Shown piece after piece: positions 35,005-46,159 of a DNA stretch of 64,000 nucleotides; positions within the stretch are counted from its first letter, which is position 1, and each line of letters opens with the position of its first letter. A program made the translations under genes and the position numbers. The stretch is from Cristatella mucedo (Eukaryota; Bryozoa; Phylactolaemata; Cristatellidae). Below the pieces are notes generated by a model, which saw only the letters and a program-made list of their open reading frames with translations, was not told where the DNA came from and ran no database searches. The DNA lies in NCBI GenBank assembly GCA_009760855.2, contig WPIO01000063.1, positions 1,423,001-1,487,000 on the forward strand, written 5' to 3'.

Positions 35005-36155
35005 CTGAATGATAATAATATTAATCATCATAATCATAATTTATTTGTACAGCATCCTCAGAGAACTCAATCTTTTTCTCGGCACTTTACACATGGTGTA
35101 AAGGAAGCATGATCAAATGGTTAGTGTTAACATGTACAATGTCAACAAGCATGATATGGTTATAGGTGACATGCACTGCAGTAATGCATGGTCATCCACG
35201 CAAAACACTGTAACGAGAGACAAGTTAACTGGGGCCAATGAGGAAGCTGACCGGAACAAATACGTCTTTAAGTGAGACTTGAAGGATGCAAGGTTATAGC
35301 AGGCAGTGACAGTACCCGGAAGAGAGTTCCACACTTTGGGCACATATAAGCTGAAGGCTCAATCGCCAAAAAAATGCAAGGTCATTGCAGGTGGTGACCG
35401 TATCCAGAAGCCAGTTCCAGACTTCGGGTGAATATGAGCTGAAGGCTCAGTCGCCAAAAGATTTCAATTTAGTTCATGGGATGCTGAAATAACTAGATCC
35501 TGACGAGTGGGTGAAGGAAGGGCACACTGGAGGAAGGTGGTATGATCGATAGGCTAGTACTAGCAAGTGAAGTGACGTGAAAGTTTCGCAGGGAGCCAGT
35601 GAGGCTCATACAATCGTGGTGTGATGTGGTTACTATGCCTTTGTCGACAGACCAGACGAGCTGCCGAGTTGTGCACCAGTTGCAGGCGATTTAGGGTAGT
35701 GGGCAGGTGCCTTGAATAAAGGGAATTGCAATATTCTAGATGTCACAAATACATGAAGCTGTCGCACTATTATCTCAATAGGCCCTGATTTAGGCAATAG
35801 TCCTTTACTTATAGTTGGCTGACTTTACAGTGGAATAAATGTAACTTCTAGCAACAATTTGCTTTGGAGTAGTACGTCAAGATTAAGGCAAACATCCCTG
35901 TAGTAACGTGCGATGAACAAATCGTGAGGGTGAGGTCTACCAACGTTTGGATGACACTAGGCTTGTCCATAACAATTAGTTAGGTCTTATCGTCGTTAAG
36001 CCTCAGGAAGTTAGTAACCATCGCAACGTGAATGTCTACGATTAGGAATGTAAGGGAGTCAAGCGAGTCGGATGAGAAACCACGCTTAGAACGATTGAAA
36101 GATGGGTAGAGCTGGGTGTTATCGACATAGCAATGAAAGCCTCAATTTCGCTGGA
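35005..36155 (-). mobile_element. LINE-A fragment, long
   Basis: A 1.15-kb minus-strand copy from the (ATT)n tail back into the RT palm. It shows the 3' UTR, a FKSHLKTYLFR segment, VWNSLPGTV, a decayed thumb, the GIAIFYS-like region and a LNDDKT-type block (36,000). Several frame breaks occur. Its neighbours at 36.3 and 36.6 kb may be parts of further copies. Confidence 0.85.
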
Positions 36156-36159
36156 TATA

Positions 36160-36312
36160 AAAATATATAATTCATTTGTATAGCACACTAAGAGAACATA
36201 AATCTCTATTCAAGTATTCTATTCAAGTATTCAAGTTCACATATGCCATGGGACTCGAGCCCACGACCTCGGCCAGAGCTTGGTCGGGGTGAGCACTTTA
36301 AACACTGGGCGA
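36160..36312 (-). repeat. tRNA-derived SINE (family 2)
   Basis: In reverse complement a tRNA-like head (CCAGTGTTTAAAGTGCTCACCCCGACC) has a GTGGGCTCGAGTCCCATGGC B box. A LINE-like tail (AGAGATTTATGTTCTCTTAGTGTGCTATACAAATGAATTATA) follows. Same plan as 43.4 and 52.8 kb. Confidence 0.8.
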
Positions 36313-36425
36313 GATAATAATAATGATAATGCAGTTGGTATAGCGCCCCAGAGATCTCAATCTCTTTCTAGGCACTTTACATTTGCTGAAAAAGGAAGCA
36401 CTGACCTCGGCCACAGGGAGAGTGT
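36312..36425 (-). repeat. LINE-A 3' tail
   Basis: The reverse complement shows GCAAATGTAAAGTGCCTAGAAAGAGATTGAGATC..GGGGCGCTATACCAACTGCATTATCATTATT. It abuts the SINE, suggesting nested insertion. Confidence 0.82.
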
Positions 36426-36589
36426 GGATAGTGGAAAGAAGCAAGCCCAAGGCCGAACACTAAATTACCCTATACTTTAAGGGCTCCCCAGATGACCAGT
36501 ATCTGTTAATATCTTGCCTTTGACGTTTCATACCGAGTTAGGACCTAACCCAGTAAGCATCGAGCCCGCAATGTCTAGATTAATGAAGA

Positions 36590-36790
36590 GATGCTCCAGA
36601 CAGATTTTGTGGTCGATTGTATCAAATGCGTTGGATAGATCCAGAAGTACCAGCAGAGAGGCTCTGCCCTGATCCGCATTGCTCAGAAGGTCGGCGTAAA
36701 CCCGAAGCAGATAAAGTTTCTGTAGAGCAATTAGATATAAATCCTGATTGGAACTTGCTAGCAAGGTCTGAACTCAAGGCGTGGAACAAA
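36590..36790 (-). mobile_element. LINE-A RT palm fragment
   Basis: The minus strand reads as the N-terminal RT block: LARSDLNPDYNL-like frame, KLYLLRVYADLLSNADQGRA and SLLVLLDLSNAFDTIDHK. DLSNAFDTIDH corresponds to the first catalytic-Asp motif (DLSAAFDT) in the 55-kb copy. Confidence 0.85.
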
Positions 36791-37133
36791 AACCGACATG
36801 AACAGATGTTCGACTGCAGCATAGCCATAAAATATATTCATCTGCTCCCGTCATTTAAAGCACCAACAATCCAACCTGCAAGACAAGCTGTGTGCTGCAC
36901 ACGGCACACGTGTGAGAGTGGCATTTTCGGCTGACACGTCCAGCAGTGCTCACAAACAGCACTAAAGCAGATTACGCTGTGGATCATTGCACTTCGATGA
37001 AGTTTAGAATCTACAAGCTGCCCCTGCTATGATATTACCAGTCAAAAGGATGCCTGAGCTTACAAGTAGTCTACTGCATGATGTCTTGCAGCCAACGACA
37101 TCGTGAGATCAACACCTTGTCACTAAGTGCTTG

Positions 37134-37136
<3 letters not shown>

Positions 37137-37166
<30 letters not shown>

Positions 37167-37168
37167 GC
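37137..37168 (+). repeat. (CA)n microsatellite
   Basis: A CA dinucleotide run followed by decayed CACGCA units to about 37,210. Confidence 0.9.
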
Positions 37169-37324
37169 ATAGGCACGCACGCACACATGCATGCACTGAC
37201 ACATGCACATGGTTGCTCCTCTACATTAAGGTAACATCTAGTTACAGCACTTTCTCCTTGCAATGGTGTACCGTCGAGCAGTTGATCTACTCCAAGGTCT
37301 GCCGTGCCCACAATATATTATGTG

Positions 37325-37440
37325 CTGGGGATAGTAATAATAATAACACGAAGAAGAAATTTTTAAGCACTTTGAGAGAACCTAGTATCTTTCTGGATAC
37401 TGTAAATATTCAGCAACGGAAGCATAAGATTTTTTAGTGG
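37325..37440 (-). repeat. LINE-A 3' tail, decayed
   Basis: The reverse complement shows GTATCCAGAAAGATACTAGGTTCTCTCAAAGTGC and an ATTATTATTAC tail. Confidence 0.65.
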
Positions 37441-38790
37441 CAGCTTGCAGTGTCGGTCACCAAGGACAAATCAAGTGGACAGAGTAAGGCTGTGAGGCAC
37501 AGATGGTTTTTAGCTTCTTCAACAAAAAATCAATTAAAGAGATGTCTTTTTGCATGCACAGTAACAAGCCTACAAAAGCAAGCATCGTGCTTATGCTAGT
37601 ATGCTAAAGCACACGAGAAGACACTCCTGGCCACCGATTAGTAAGAACTACGCTATTAACATTGAATGAAGCAAGTACATTTCGCATTAAAGTGCACATA
37701 TTTACGCTCCCAAGGGAAAGACCTTGTACCGTGCTCACAGAATTTCAGTCCCATTAAATGATCAGAAACGGACAGCATGACTCGCTTCCTTCGCTTGCAA
37801 ACTAGCCATGAACATCAGCAGCGGTGCAGGTTAGTCGATGCATGAGTCTTCAAATCCTAAGGTTCAAAAAGCTACGCCAAAGTGGCTGAAAGCCCGAACT
37901 GAAACCGTCAAGCAGGTCTGAAAATTCCCTATTACAAGCTAGACGGCAAATAGAGGGAATCGAGTCCCTGACAAAGCACGAGTGTTGAAGGACGACGAGC
38001 GAGCAGCTTACCTGTTTGGCAGTTTGGCTGGACGAAGCTTGTTACCCAGAGGGAAGAAGTGATATGACATGCATGCAAGGAACAGCTAATGGGATCAGGC
38101 ACCCAATCTGAACCCAGGAACTAAGACAAAACTTCCAGCTATTCTCCTACTCTTCTACCTAGACTCAGCCTGCTCCCTTGCTCAGCTGTGTATACTTCAC
38201 ACAGGATCGTCGCTTTAGCAGTGTGATTTAACCTCAAGCCGTTCGTTCAATCACAACCTGCAGCTCCTGTAGCACAGCTATCAAGTGACTCAAGCCGATA
38301 AGCCACTGCACAAACGTGAAGGCTAAACAAGAGCTAGTGCAGGCATTGTAAAAAGGGCCAACAGACTACCATGTTCATGCTTCTGCATCGGTAGCCAAAC
38401 CCAGGGCTTTCCTCAGAGCGAGTCACCGGCTGGAAGGAAGCCGGCGACGAGCTCGGCTGCTAGCAGGCCTTTCATCCGACTAAGTACCTGGCGATGGTGG
38501 AGGCCAGGAAAGAGAAGCATGTGTCTTTTTTGGTATCGAGAGTTCGGTGGTATTATAGCCACGAGATTTGAAAATTGAGCAATGTGAAAGTCCGGAGTAT
38601 CCCGCTTGAGTGTGAAGCTCGTGATGTTTCTGGATAATGATGGCTAATCCAACTGCCCATACATCTGTCAGCTGACAGAGGCACCGACGGCGACTTGACG
38701 CCACGACGCTTTGCAATTCTGAGTCGATCCTGCAGCAGCACTAGCTTGCCCACTGGTCAGATCTCCTGCTATCCGGGCGCATGCCACCCA
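37441..38790. other. unassigned intergenic DNA
   Basis: No gene or repeat family was recognised in this 1.35-kb stretch. Confidence 0.4.
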
Positions 38791-38799
38791 ACTGACCCC

Positions 38800-40470
38800 G
38801 GAACTCGGATCTGCCCACGAATACATAGCGGCACGGACGCTTTCCTACTTCCGCTATGAGCGGTGGCTCACGCGGCCGGCGGCGCATGCCGCATCAGAGG
38901 CAACCGCGAGGCGAGTCGAGCCCGGCAGACGCCGGTAAGACATGGCCACAGGTCGCCTGACACGATCGCTCCGTCAGCGTAGCATTCGGATCAGCCGCCG
39001 CAGACATTGTGCGGCCGGCGGCTTCCAGTAGGCCTGCGCCACCTCGGAGCACGGGGCGGAGGCCTAGCGAAGGTCAAGCGAAGGTCAAGCGAAGCTAAGG
39101 CTGCGCCGCCGCTGCAGCAGGCGCAGCCCCGCGCGGGGCTGACTGCACCCGGCTCAGACGCTGCGCTGCGCTCGCCGTCGCGGCAGTAGCGGCGCTAGTG
39201 GAGTCTCGCGGAGACACAGTAACGTACCACTTGCCACGCCCAAGAAGCACGGGTTGGCGCCACTGAACTCTTCTCGTGACGGCCTCAGGCGAAAAGAACA
39301 GCTCCAAACGCTCAAGCGGCGTTGGCCACGGGTTGGGTCAGCCACAGGTCGCGGGTGCAGACAAAATGAGCTACGCCGAGGCCAGTTAAGCTAAGACCAG
39401 TGAGCACACACCTGCGTTTTCGTTTCTCGACTTTACCGCCGATCTTGGAAGCATACACGCCTGCTACCCCCGGCAGGCGGATTTGCGACACTCGCGGCCG
39501 ACAACGGTGACCGGGCGCGCACAACGCGCGGGTCGCGGAGCGTCTGAGGTGGCGCAGTCTCAGAAGCGGGCTAGTCGGCCAGCCGCCTACGCCCGGCCCC
39601 CCTCCACGCCCAGCACTGTGGGGGCGAACGTTTACCATTGGACGTCGGAGCCGGAAGCTCTTTGCGACACGCCCACTCCGGTATCCTTGCGAGGCATATT
39701 GCGCAAGGCTGGCGGGCTACGTGGCGAAGTCTTCCACGGATGTTGCTCTCTGCGGCAGCGCCAATATGCTGTCCAATTAATGCTGCTTAGCAGATAATTT
39801 CCACCAGACTGGCTGGCTCGCTGCTGACCGTCGGTGCTCCGCCGCGCAGGAGCGAAATTCTTCGAGTCGTCCGCGTCCAGTTAGGGACAGCATATCAGCA
39901 GCGAGAGCGGTTGACTGACTTTTTTGTGTTCGCAAGCGAATTCTTCTCTAAATGTCGGCTTCCCTAAAGAGGTCTCAAACTTCTACACCCGCGCACTCCG
40001 ACAACTCTACGTTGCACAACGAGCAGTCAACCGGACGCTAGACGTAGGGGAGACGCCTACATGCTCCGCGGCGACTGTGGGGCAGCTGCCTATGGTTTAT
40101 GGATCGACAGCGTGGATGAGAGCGTGCGGAGTGAGGGAGCAGGAGTGGAGCCGGCGAGAGCTGGCGAGAGCACAGAGAGCAGAGCTGGTAAAAGATTGAG
40201 GTAAACCGCCGGGCCTATTCAGAACACACCGATAGCCCACGCGCGCCGCTGGAGCGGCACACTTGCTAAGCACACACGAATCCTGGTCTTTTAACGACCT
40301 TCAAGAAAAGTAGGCGTGGCCGTACTAGACGCTAGTATTCGCCTGTCCATATACACTCACACTGGGGCAAGGACGTGCGCCGTCGAAGCGACAACAACGG
40401 TAGCCGCGAGCTAAGAATGCCGTTCAGCAACAAGAGTCCTAACCGCAATGCTGACGGTAGACGGTAAGTG
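38800..40470. promoter_or_regulatory. GC/CpG-rich unique region, possible promoter
   Basis: CpG dinucleotides are markedly denser here than in the flanking repeats, especially 38,860-39,700. A direct duplication AGGTCAAGCGAAGGTCAAGCGAAG occurs near 39,072. It ends beside a good splice donor (40,464). It could be the promoter of a plus-strand gene or the distant promoter of the minus-strand ANO10 transcript. No TATA box or conserved coding peptide was recognised. Confidence 0.35.
40417..40463 (+). CDS. candidate first exon (MPFSNKSPNRNADGR)
   Basis: An ATG in a GCTAAGAATGC context opens a 15-codon frame that runs into a perfect GTAAGTG donor at 40,464, downstream of the CpG-rich block. This looks like a short first coding exon, phase 2, of an unidentified plus-strand gene. 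No downstream exon could be linked. Confidence 0.3.
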
Positions 40471-40918
40471 TGATTGATTTATTGCGGTGTTATAAGCACA
40501 CAGGCCGGTGGCGTTTGTGGTCGTGCTATTCACTGAAGTCAGTTTATGACCAAGCCATGATTATGGTCCAGCGGAGTTATGCAGCTGCAGCTGGATTATG
40601 AGCCATGCCGGTTTATGGGAAAGAGTTTCATATGGGCGAGTCACGGCCTACAGAGGGCAGTTCGGAGGACGGCGGAGGGCAGGATGGCTGCGTTCGGGAG
40701 CGCTTCGGATGCAAGCGAGAATGTATGTCTTTGTGAATCCGCTTTGGTGTTTTGAGTGTTATCGCGTACGTTCTGACGAGGAGAACTTAAAACTACACGT
40801 ATGCACCATTCGTCGGCTTCGGTCGACCTCCGTCAAAGGTCTTGGTCCGCAGTGTACGGCTGCCAGCAGCAAACAGACCGCTGCTAATCGGTCCTAGTTA
40901 GTTGCTGCCGGTATACAT

Positions 40919-41030
<112 letters not shown>

Positions 41031-41187
41031 CTTTCGCGCAACATAGGCGCTGCTAATTTCACTCGTGGCAAGTTTATACCAGAGCTTTGTCGAGAGATTT
41101 GCTGCCCCCTGCAAGTGTATTTATGGACATGCTAAGACTTTACTTAAACGGCGGGAGTTTAACAGAGGTTGATGTTTTACGCCGGCT

Positions 41188-41285
41188 CATAATAATAATT
41201 ATGCATTTGATGTAGCCCCCGGAGAACTCGCTCTCTTTCTATGCATTTCACATTTTCTGAAAAGGAAGCACGATCGAATTGCGGA
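41188..41285 (-). repeat. LINE-A 3' tail
   Basis: The reverse complement has AATTCGATCGTGCTTCC, GAAAGAGAGCGAGTTCTCC and an AATTATTATTAT tail. Confidence 0.8.
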
Positions 41286-41394
41286 CTCATTGCTGAAGCA
41301 GGAGCAATATCTATTGCTGCCATGTTTGGCCGTCGTCTGCACTATTTTTCGCATTGGAGCCCCGGCGAAGATTCAGCTCGAGGTGCTAGCTCAT

Positions 41395-41470
41395 TGGTAA
41401 TAATAATAAAAATTATTATTATATGTCGTGTGCATAGCACCCTAAGAGAATGAAGGCTATCCAACCAAAG
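41395..41470 (-). repeat. LINE-A/SINE tail remnant
   Basis: The block ATTCTCTTAGGGTGCTATGCACACGACATATAATAATAAT (minus sense) is a shared family tail, cut off on its 5' side by foldback-related sequence. Confidence 0.55.
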
Positions 41471-41479
41471 TTAGAAATG

Positions 41480-41990
41480 AAACGCTGCAATGATGCAAAG
41501 GCAGAGCTGAACTCAAAACTACGCGGTAAACGAAACTATTTAAAAGTCACAAGCATGTGCCACCGCAGGCTGTAAACAGGTAACTCGATGTCCCAAGGTT
41601 CAACAATTTGGGACGCAAATCATATATTAGCCCAGTGGTTAAGGCGCTCTCCTCGACAGGAGGTGAAGGTGAATATATTTGATGCTTGAGTTCGTGGGCT
41701 CGAGCCTCGTGGCACATGTGAAGCCCATGAAAAGAGATTAAGTTCACTTACGGAACTATATCAATAAATTGTATTTATTTATGATGCAGAGATGGTTAAA
41801 ATTTTGCCGATATGTTGCTTCCGGTTTTTTTCCGGGTTGGACATGCTTTGGAAAATCATTTTTGGAATGTCTTCCTTTCGGGTAAAAATCATCGAAACTT
41901 CGCATTATTATTTACGAATTATTTCTGACGTTGTCTTTTGAAATGGATCCTAAACAATTATTCGATTGATGGACCAGTCTATTTGGTATT
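41480..41990 (+). mobile_element. foldback-element arm, interrupted by a SINE
   Basis: Sequence on either side of 41,625-41,775 matches the right arm of the 15.8-16.8-kb foldback element. CACAAGCATGTGCCACC, AGGTTCAACAATTTGGGACGC, GTTGCTTCCGGTTTTTTTCCGGGTTGGACATG and ATTATTCGATTGATGGACC correspond to its peptide-like KLGYKSHM to FDCRT stretch. Only one arm is present. Confidence 0.75.
41625..41776 (+). repeat. tRNA-derived SINE (family 2), nested
   Basis: It has the head CCAGTGGTTAAGGCGCTCTCCT, B-box-like GTGGGCTCGAGCC, and tail GAGATTAAGTTCACTTACGGAACTATATCAATAAATTG. The head is like a Leu/Ser-type tRNA. It splits the foldback arm. Confidence 0.88.
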
Positions 41991-41999
41991 TTTGACATT

Positions 42000-42190
42000 A
42001 ACCATTCATGACGGAGTCCTGAATAAAGGGGATTACAATAATCTAGGCACGATGTCACAAATGCGTGAACTAGTTTGGCTGTCGCACTCATATCTAAGTA
42101 TGCCGCTATTTTGTACAAGCTCCTCAACTACGAGTAGGCCGACTCGACAGAGGAGAAATGTGCTCATCCAATGACAAGTCCATTACTATC
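42000..42190 (-). mobile_element. LINE-A RT fragment
   Basis: The minus strand matches the LINE-A thumb region: GGACTTGTCATTGGATGAGC, a TACTTAGATATGAGTGCGACAGCC block and ACGCATTTGTGACATCGTG, the VHAFVTS coding segment. Confidence 0.75.
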
Positions 42191-43345
42191 CGTATTGCGG
42201 CTGTGAGGCCCGTTACTTGCACCTGATTTGTCATGCACCGTAGTCGCTTCAGTTTAGTGCTTCGGCGGATACACTCACCTAATTAATAACGGCACCGTTA
42301 CAACCGGCCACTAGTGCGACAGGCCCTACGGCAGCTCGCTAAAGTACTGAGGAGTGCACTTCATAGATCCCATCCTACTTAAGAGTTCACATTTTGTGCA
42401 TCTTACCCACCTTTTAACTCAGTGCTCAAAGTAATTCGGGATTAAAGGCTAAAGATTGACACAACACGTCATTGCAACTTGATTTTGTCCATGCATGCGC
42501 AGCCATGCGTAGCTTCTGCTGAGATTCTTCTGACAGCTTCTGCTTAGTTTATAAACATCCGTTTTTCTCCTTTGCATCGAAAGGTATGAGCTTATTTCTT
42601 AGCCCTGCCCCCGGTGATTGCAGCAATAGAATTCAAGCGAGCAGTGAGCCGATTTCGTCCTTACACAGAAGGTCACACCAGCTTGGATTCTCCAAAGGCG
42701 CTAGAGAGCAATAGCTGCTCACCCGGCATTGTTTCTGCACGGTCGGCTGCAAGAAGAGCATACACACGTATAAGTCTCCTCACTATAAACTGTTTTAAAG
42801 CCTACCGCGACAAGACTGCAAAGTTTAGACTTCTCTTGCAATAATTATAGGCATATCTTCACGACTGTATCGCAACAGATGCAATCTACTCGAGGATTAC
42901 TAAGAACTGCCGAGGACTACCAAGAATACATCGCAACGCTGGAAGACACAATCTACCAGGCAAGTATTGGGTAATTGCTTTGCATTATGCTGCTCGTGAA
43001 GTGAACCGTCGCGTAGTTATACTCTGGGAGTACCCTGCCGTCCGTTAAGGCTCGTTGCGCTACACTTAAGAATAATGGATTATTATCGCCTACTACTAAT
43101 TTAATCTAGAATGAAAAGAGTCTAGAATAGCTAGCCACTTGCCATAGATTAATTTGCGTCGTTAGAATCCAATTCAGGGAACGAGTAAAAATGAATAGAC
43201 GATTCACTGCAAGCCGTTGATAGTACGAATTTGGTGAAGGCAAAGTTTATGATGGTAGTAAAAAAAAAGTTTATGATTTACTATGTAGAATCTTGCGCTA
43301 AAAATTATGCTGCTCTCAATACGAGTAGGCCACATGTTTTGTTGC
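42191..43345. other. unassigned intergenic DNA
   Basis: No gene was recognised. A direct repeat ATTACTAAGAACTGCCGAGGACTACCAAGAA lies near 42,900. No family was assigned. Confidence 0.4.
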
Positions 43346-43349
43346 CGCG

Positions 43350-43540
43350 ATGGTTTGGACCAGTGGTTAAGGTGCTTGCCTTCAATGACCGAAGTCAAGG
43401 TGATTGTATTTGATGACCAATGTAGCCCGAGCCCCGTGGCTTTCACGAAGTACCTGAATATAGAGAATTGAGAGATTAGATAGAGAGATTAAGCTCTCTT
43501 ATGGTTCTATACGAATGAATTCTATAAATTTATTTATATT
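43350..43540 (+). repeat. tRNA-derived SINE (family 2)
   Basis: It has the head GGACCAGTGGTTAAGGTGCTTGCC, a decayed B box, and a long LINE-like tail (GAGATTAAGCTCTCTTATGGTTCTATACGAATGAATTC). It contains a short duplication GAGAGATTAGATAGAGAGATT. Confidence 0.85.
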
Positions 43541-44125
43541 ATGCGATCGGCGTAATAAATGCGAGAGAAAATGCAGCAAGCCTAAAATGTGGTTGTGGCA
43601 TTTGGTAAAAACAGGATGTCCCAAGACTACAAAAATTAGTCATTTGGGTATCAAATCTTACACATTAGGATTTTCTAGCGGAGAGAAAGATCGCCAGTCG
43701 CTCGAACGCGATCGAAAGAACGGCTGACAGCTTGTAGGCGGCGGCTGATGAGAAAAACCATGGCGCCCTTTGATTTGTATCCTACCGACAGCCCAAGAAG
43801 TTTGTATGACAGAGGAAAGCATTTGGCTATTAAGCATGTACAGTAGCACTACAAGGAGCAGCATAGGATGAGCTCGTACTTGGTTCCTTTATTGTCAAGT
43901 AAGTGGTCGTGGCGAAGCGGAAAAAATATTTTGATCGCGTCATTTGAGGCACGACGTTCGACTATGGTGTTAGCCTGCAAGTGGGAATGTTGCCATAACT
44001 GCCTGTCTGGACGAATAGAGAGTAGAGGTTTTTTGGAATACTTGAATAAATTTTTAATGGGTATACTTCAGAAGAACTTTTTTTACGGGAGCCTCCCCCC
44101 GGTGCCACATCGACACCGTTAGAAA
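43541..44125. other. unassigned DNA, possible decayed foldback arm
   Basis: AAAACAGGATGTCCCAAGACTACAAAAATTAGTCATTTGGG weakly recalls the foldback arm. The rest was not recognised. Confidence 0.3.
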
Positions 44126-44129
44126 TCAG

Positions 44130-44372
44130 GCGCAATGTAATGTGTCGTTGTGCTTATTCGTGCTGACACTATGCATGCTGCCACTAACCACATTTGCATG
44201 CTGACCCTGTGCATGTCACCCTAACCATTTTATTCATGTTATTTGTTTATCAAGCACGACTTTACTCACCATTCAATTGCATTTACCTTTGCAGCAAATG
44301 CAAAGCGCCTAGAAAGAGATTGAGTTCTCTGAGAGCGCTTTATCAAGTGCATTATTATTATTATTATTCCTT
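44130..44372 (+). repeat. LINE-A 3' UTR and tail
   Basis: A complete 3' terminus: CATGCTGCCACTAACCACATTTGCATGCTGACCC, then AGCGCCTAGAAAGAGATTGAGTTCTCTGAGAGCGC and an ATTATTATTATT tail. Nearly identical to the 56.4-kb copy. Confidence 0.92.
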
Positions 44373-44849
44373 CGTACTTCCACTTATAAAGCCTCAAAAA
44401 TATCGCGTTGCGTAACTTTCATAACCTTAACCTGAATTTTTTATTACTTAACCGCAGTCATAAGATATAGCTCGCACTCACCTTTGGTCTTGCAAAGTCA
44501 TGTTCACATCAGCTGCGCCTGGGGCTGGCGTAGCTGCTGTCTAGTCTCGGCTCGGCTCGGCCTCAGGAGCTGACTGACGTCAGTCAGTCAGTACGATACG
44601 ATCTCGGGCTGCGCTTCCTGTCGCAGAGCGTGGAGAAATTGTCAAACCGGACCATTTAAGCGAAGGCATTGATTTTATTATGCAATACCATGCATACTTT
44701 CGCTATGATAACAGTAAAAATGGTCACTGTACGCCGAGCCTGCCGGTCGAGGGCCCACTGAAGTGGGAGGACTACATTTCAGGGCAAGCTCTTCTGTCAA
44801 CTCACTTGAAGAGAATACATGCTTAGGCTAAACTCACTGTCAGCTGTGC
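44373..44849. other. unassigned intergenic DNA
   Basis: It contains short iterations CTCGGCTCGGCTCGG and ACGTCAGTCAGTCAGT near 44,545-44,592. No gene was found. Confidence 0.4.
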
Positions 44850-44965
44850 TTCTGTTGGCTACCGAATGCATATGGAAAACCTCGTAGGCTTTGGCGTAAC
44901 ACCCACTCAGTCTTGGTGGCTATGTGGGGTTCCAGACGCAGATACATTACATAACATAACATCAA
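44850..44965 (+). repeat. LINE-B 3' tail
   Basis: TTCTGTTGGCTACCGAATGCATATGGAAAACC, AACACCCACTCAGTC, TGTGGGGTTCCAGACGCAGATACATTACAT. A short LINE-B terminus with an internal deletion. Confidence 0.82.
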
Positions 44966-45529
44966 GATGCTTTGGTCTACAGAGGTGAACAAATACACCT
45001 ACACGTCATTATATCGAGATAATTTCCTATTTGGCCCGTGAGATTCACGAGTGGAGCCAAGCTTTATGCGGGTCCATCATTGCTTTTCTCGACTCTTCTG
45101 TAACTTTAGTTTAACTTCCGAGGGATGGCGACTCCCGAGCAAGGGACGCGAAACGTTGCAGGCATGCTAACGCCACAGCACCGCAAGCCAAGATTTTGGG
45201 ATCTAGACCTTGACCTCGACGGATGAGGCATATCATAGGAATGCCAGAGAAAAAGAAGGGGCGTGTCGGACGGCGAGCCTGACGTCACGCCCGCTTTCCC
45301 GGAGGCGGCGTGTGCTGCTCTGGACTGGCTTCTTGGGAGTCGCTGCTTTAGCCTGGCAGTGCAAGGGCACGAGCAACCTTCTTGGGCACCCTTCTTCATC
45401 GCTCATGGTCGCCTAAATTCTGAGCTGTGCCCCTCCCGGCTCCCCCATCGTGGATCACAAGGCTCTCTTCGTGGGCTTAGAAAGAGGGTTCTCCACCCTA
45501 GTCGATAGAGAGGCGGGAGGGGGGGGGGG

Positions 45530-45570
45530 TTAGCGGCTTCGCCCAATCGACATCTTGGCGAAGCCGCTAA
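45530..45570. repeat. perfect 14-bp inverted repeat
   Basis: TTAGCGGCTTCGCC and GGCGAAGCCGCTAA flank a 13-base loop, immediately after a poly-G run and 80 bp before the CT tract. The stem is perfect and GC-rich. Confidence 0.9.
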
Positions 45571-45650
45571 CTCGTGGCGGTGCAGGCGGGCCAGCGAGCC
45601 TGAGCATGCTCGTCGGCGGTCGCTCTCGGAAAATTCGAAGCTTCCCGCGC

Positions 45651-45708
45651 TCTCTCTCTCTCTCCCTCTCTCTCTGTCTCTCTGTCTCTCTCTCTCTCTC
45701 CCTCTCTC

Positions 45709-45763
<55 letters not shown>

Positions 45764-45764
45764 G

Positions 45765-45797
<33 letters not shown>

Positions 45798-45798
45798 G

Positions 45799-45851
<53 letters not shown>

Positions 45852-45882
45852 GTCTCTCTCTGTCTCTCTGTGTCTCTCTGTG

Positions 45883-45968
<86 letters not shown>
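45651..45968 (+). repeat. (CT)n / (CTGT)n microsatellite
   Basis: A 318-bp pyrimidine tract: CT runs with scattered CTGT and CCCT units, ending in a pure 75-bp CT run. Long S/L or R/E frames over it are artefacts. Confidence 0.97.
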
Positions 45969-45971
<3 letters not shown>

Positions 45972-46159
45972 GACGAGCATGCTAGCTTCTGGTTCTGGTG
46001 CTTACCAATGCGGTCGGCCAGCCGTGCAGCTGGCGTTTCCTGTATGCGAGACGATGGTTGGCAGGTCCACAGAGCACTCACACAGAACACACATATATAG
46101 CTGCGCCAAGGCTTCGACTGGTCGCCAGAAAACTGTTGTGGCAGCCGCTCAAGACTTTG

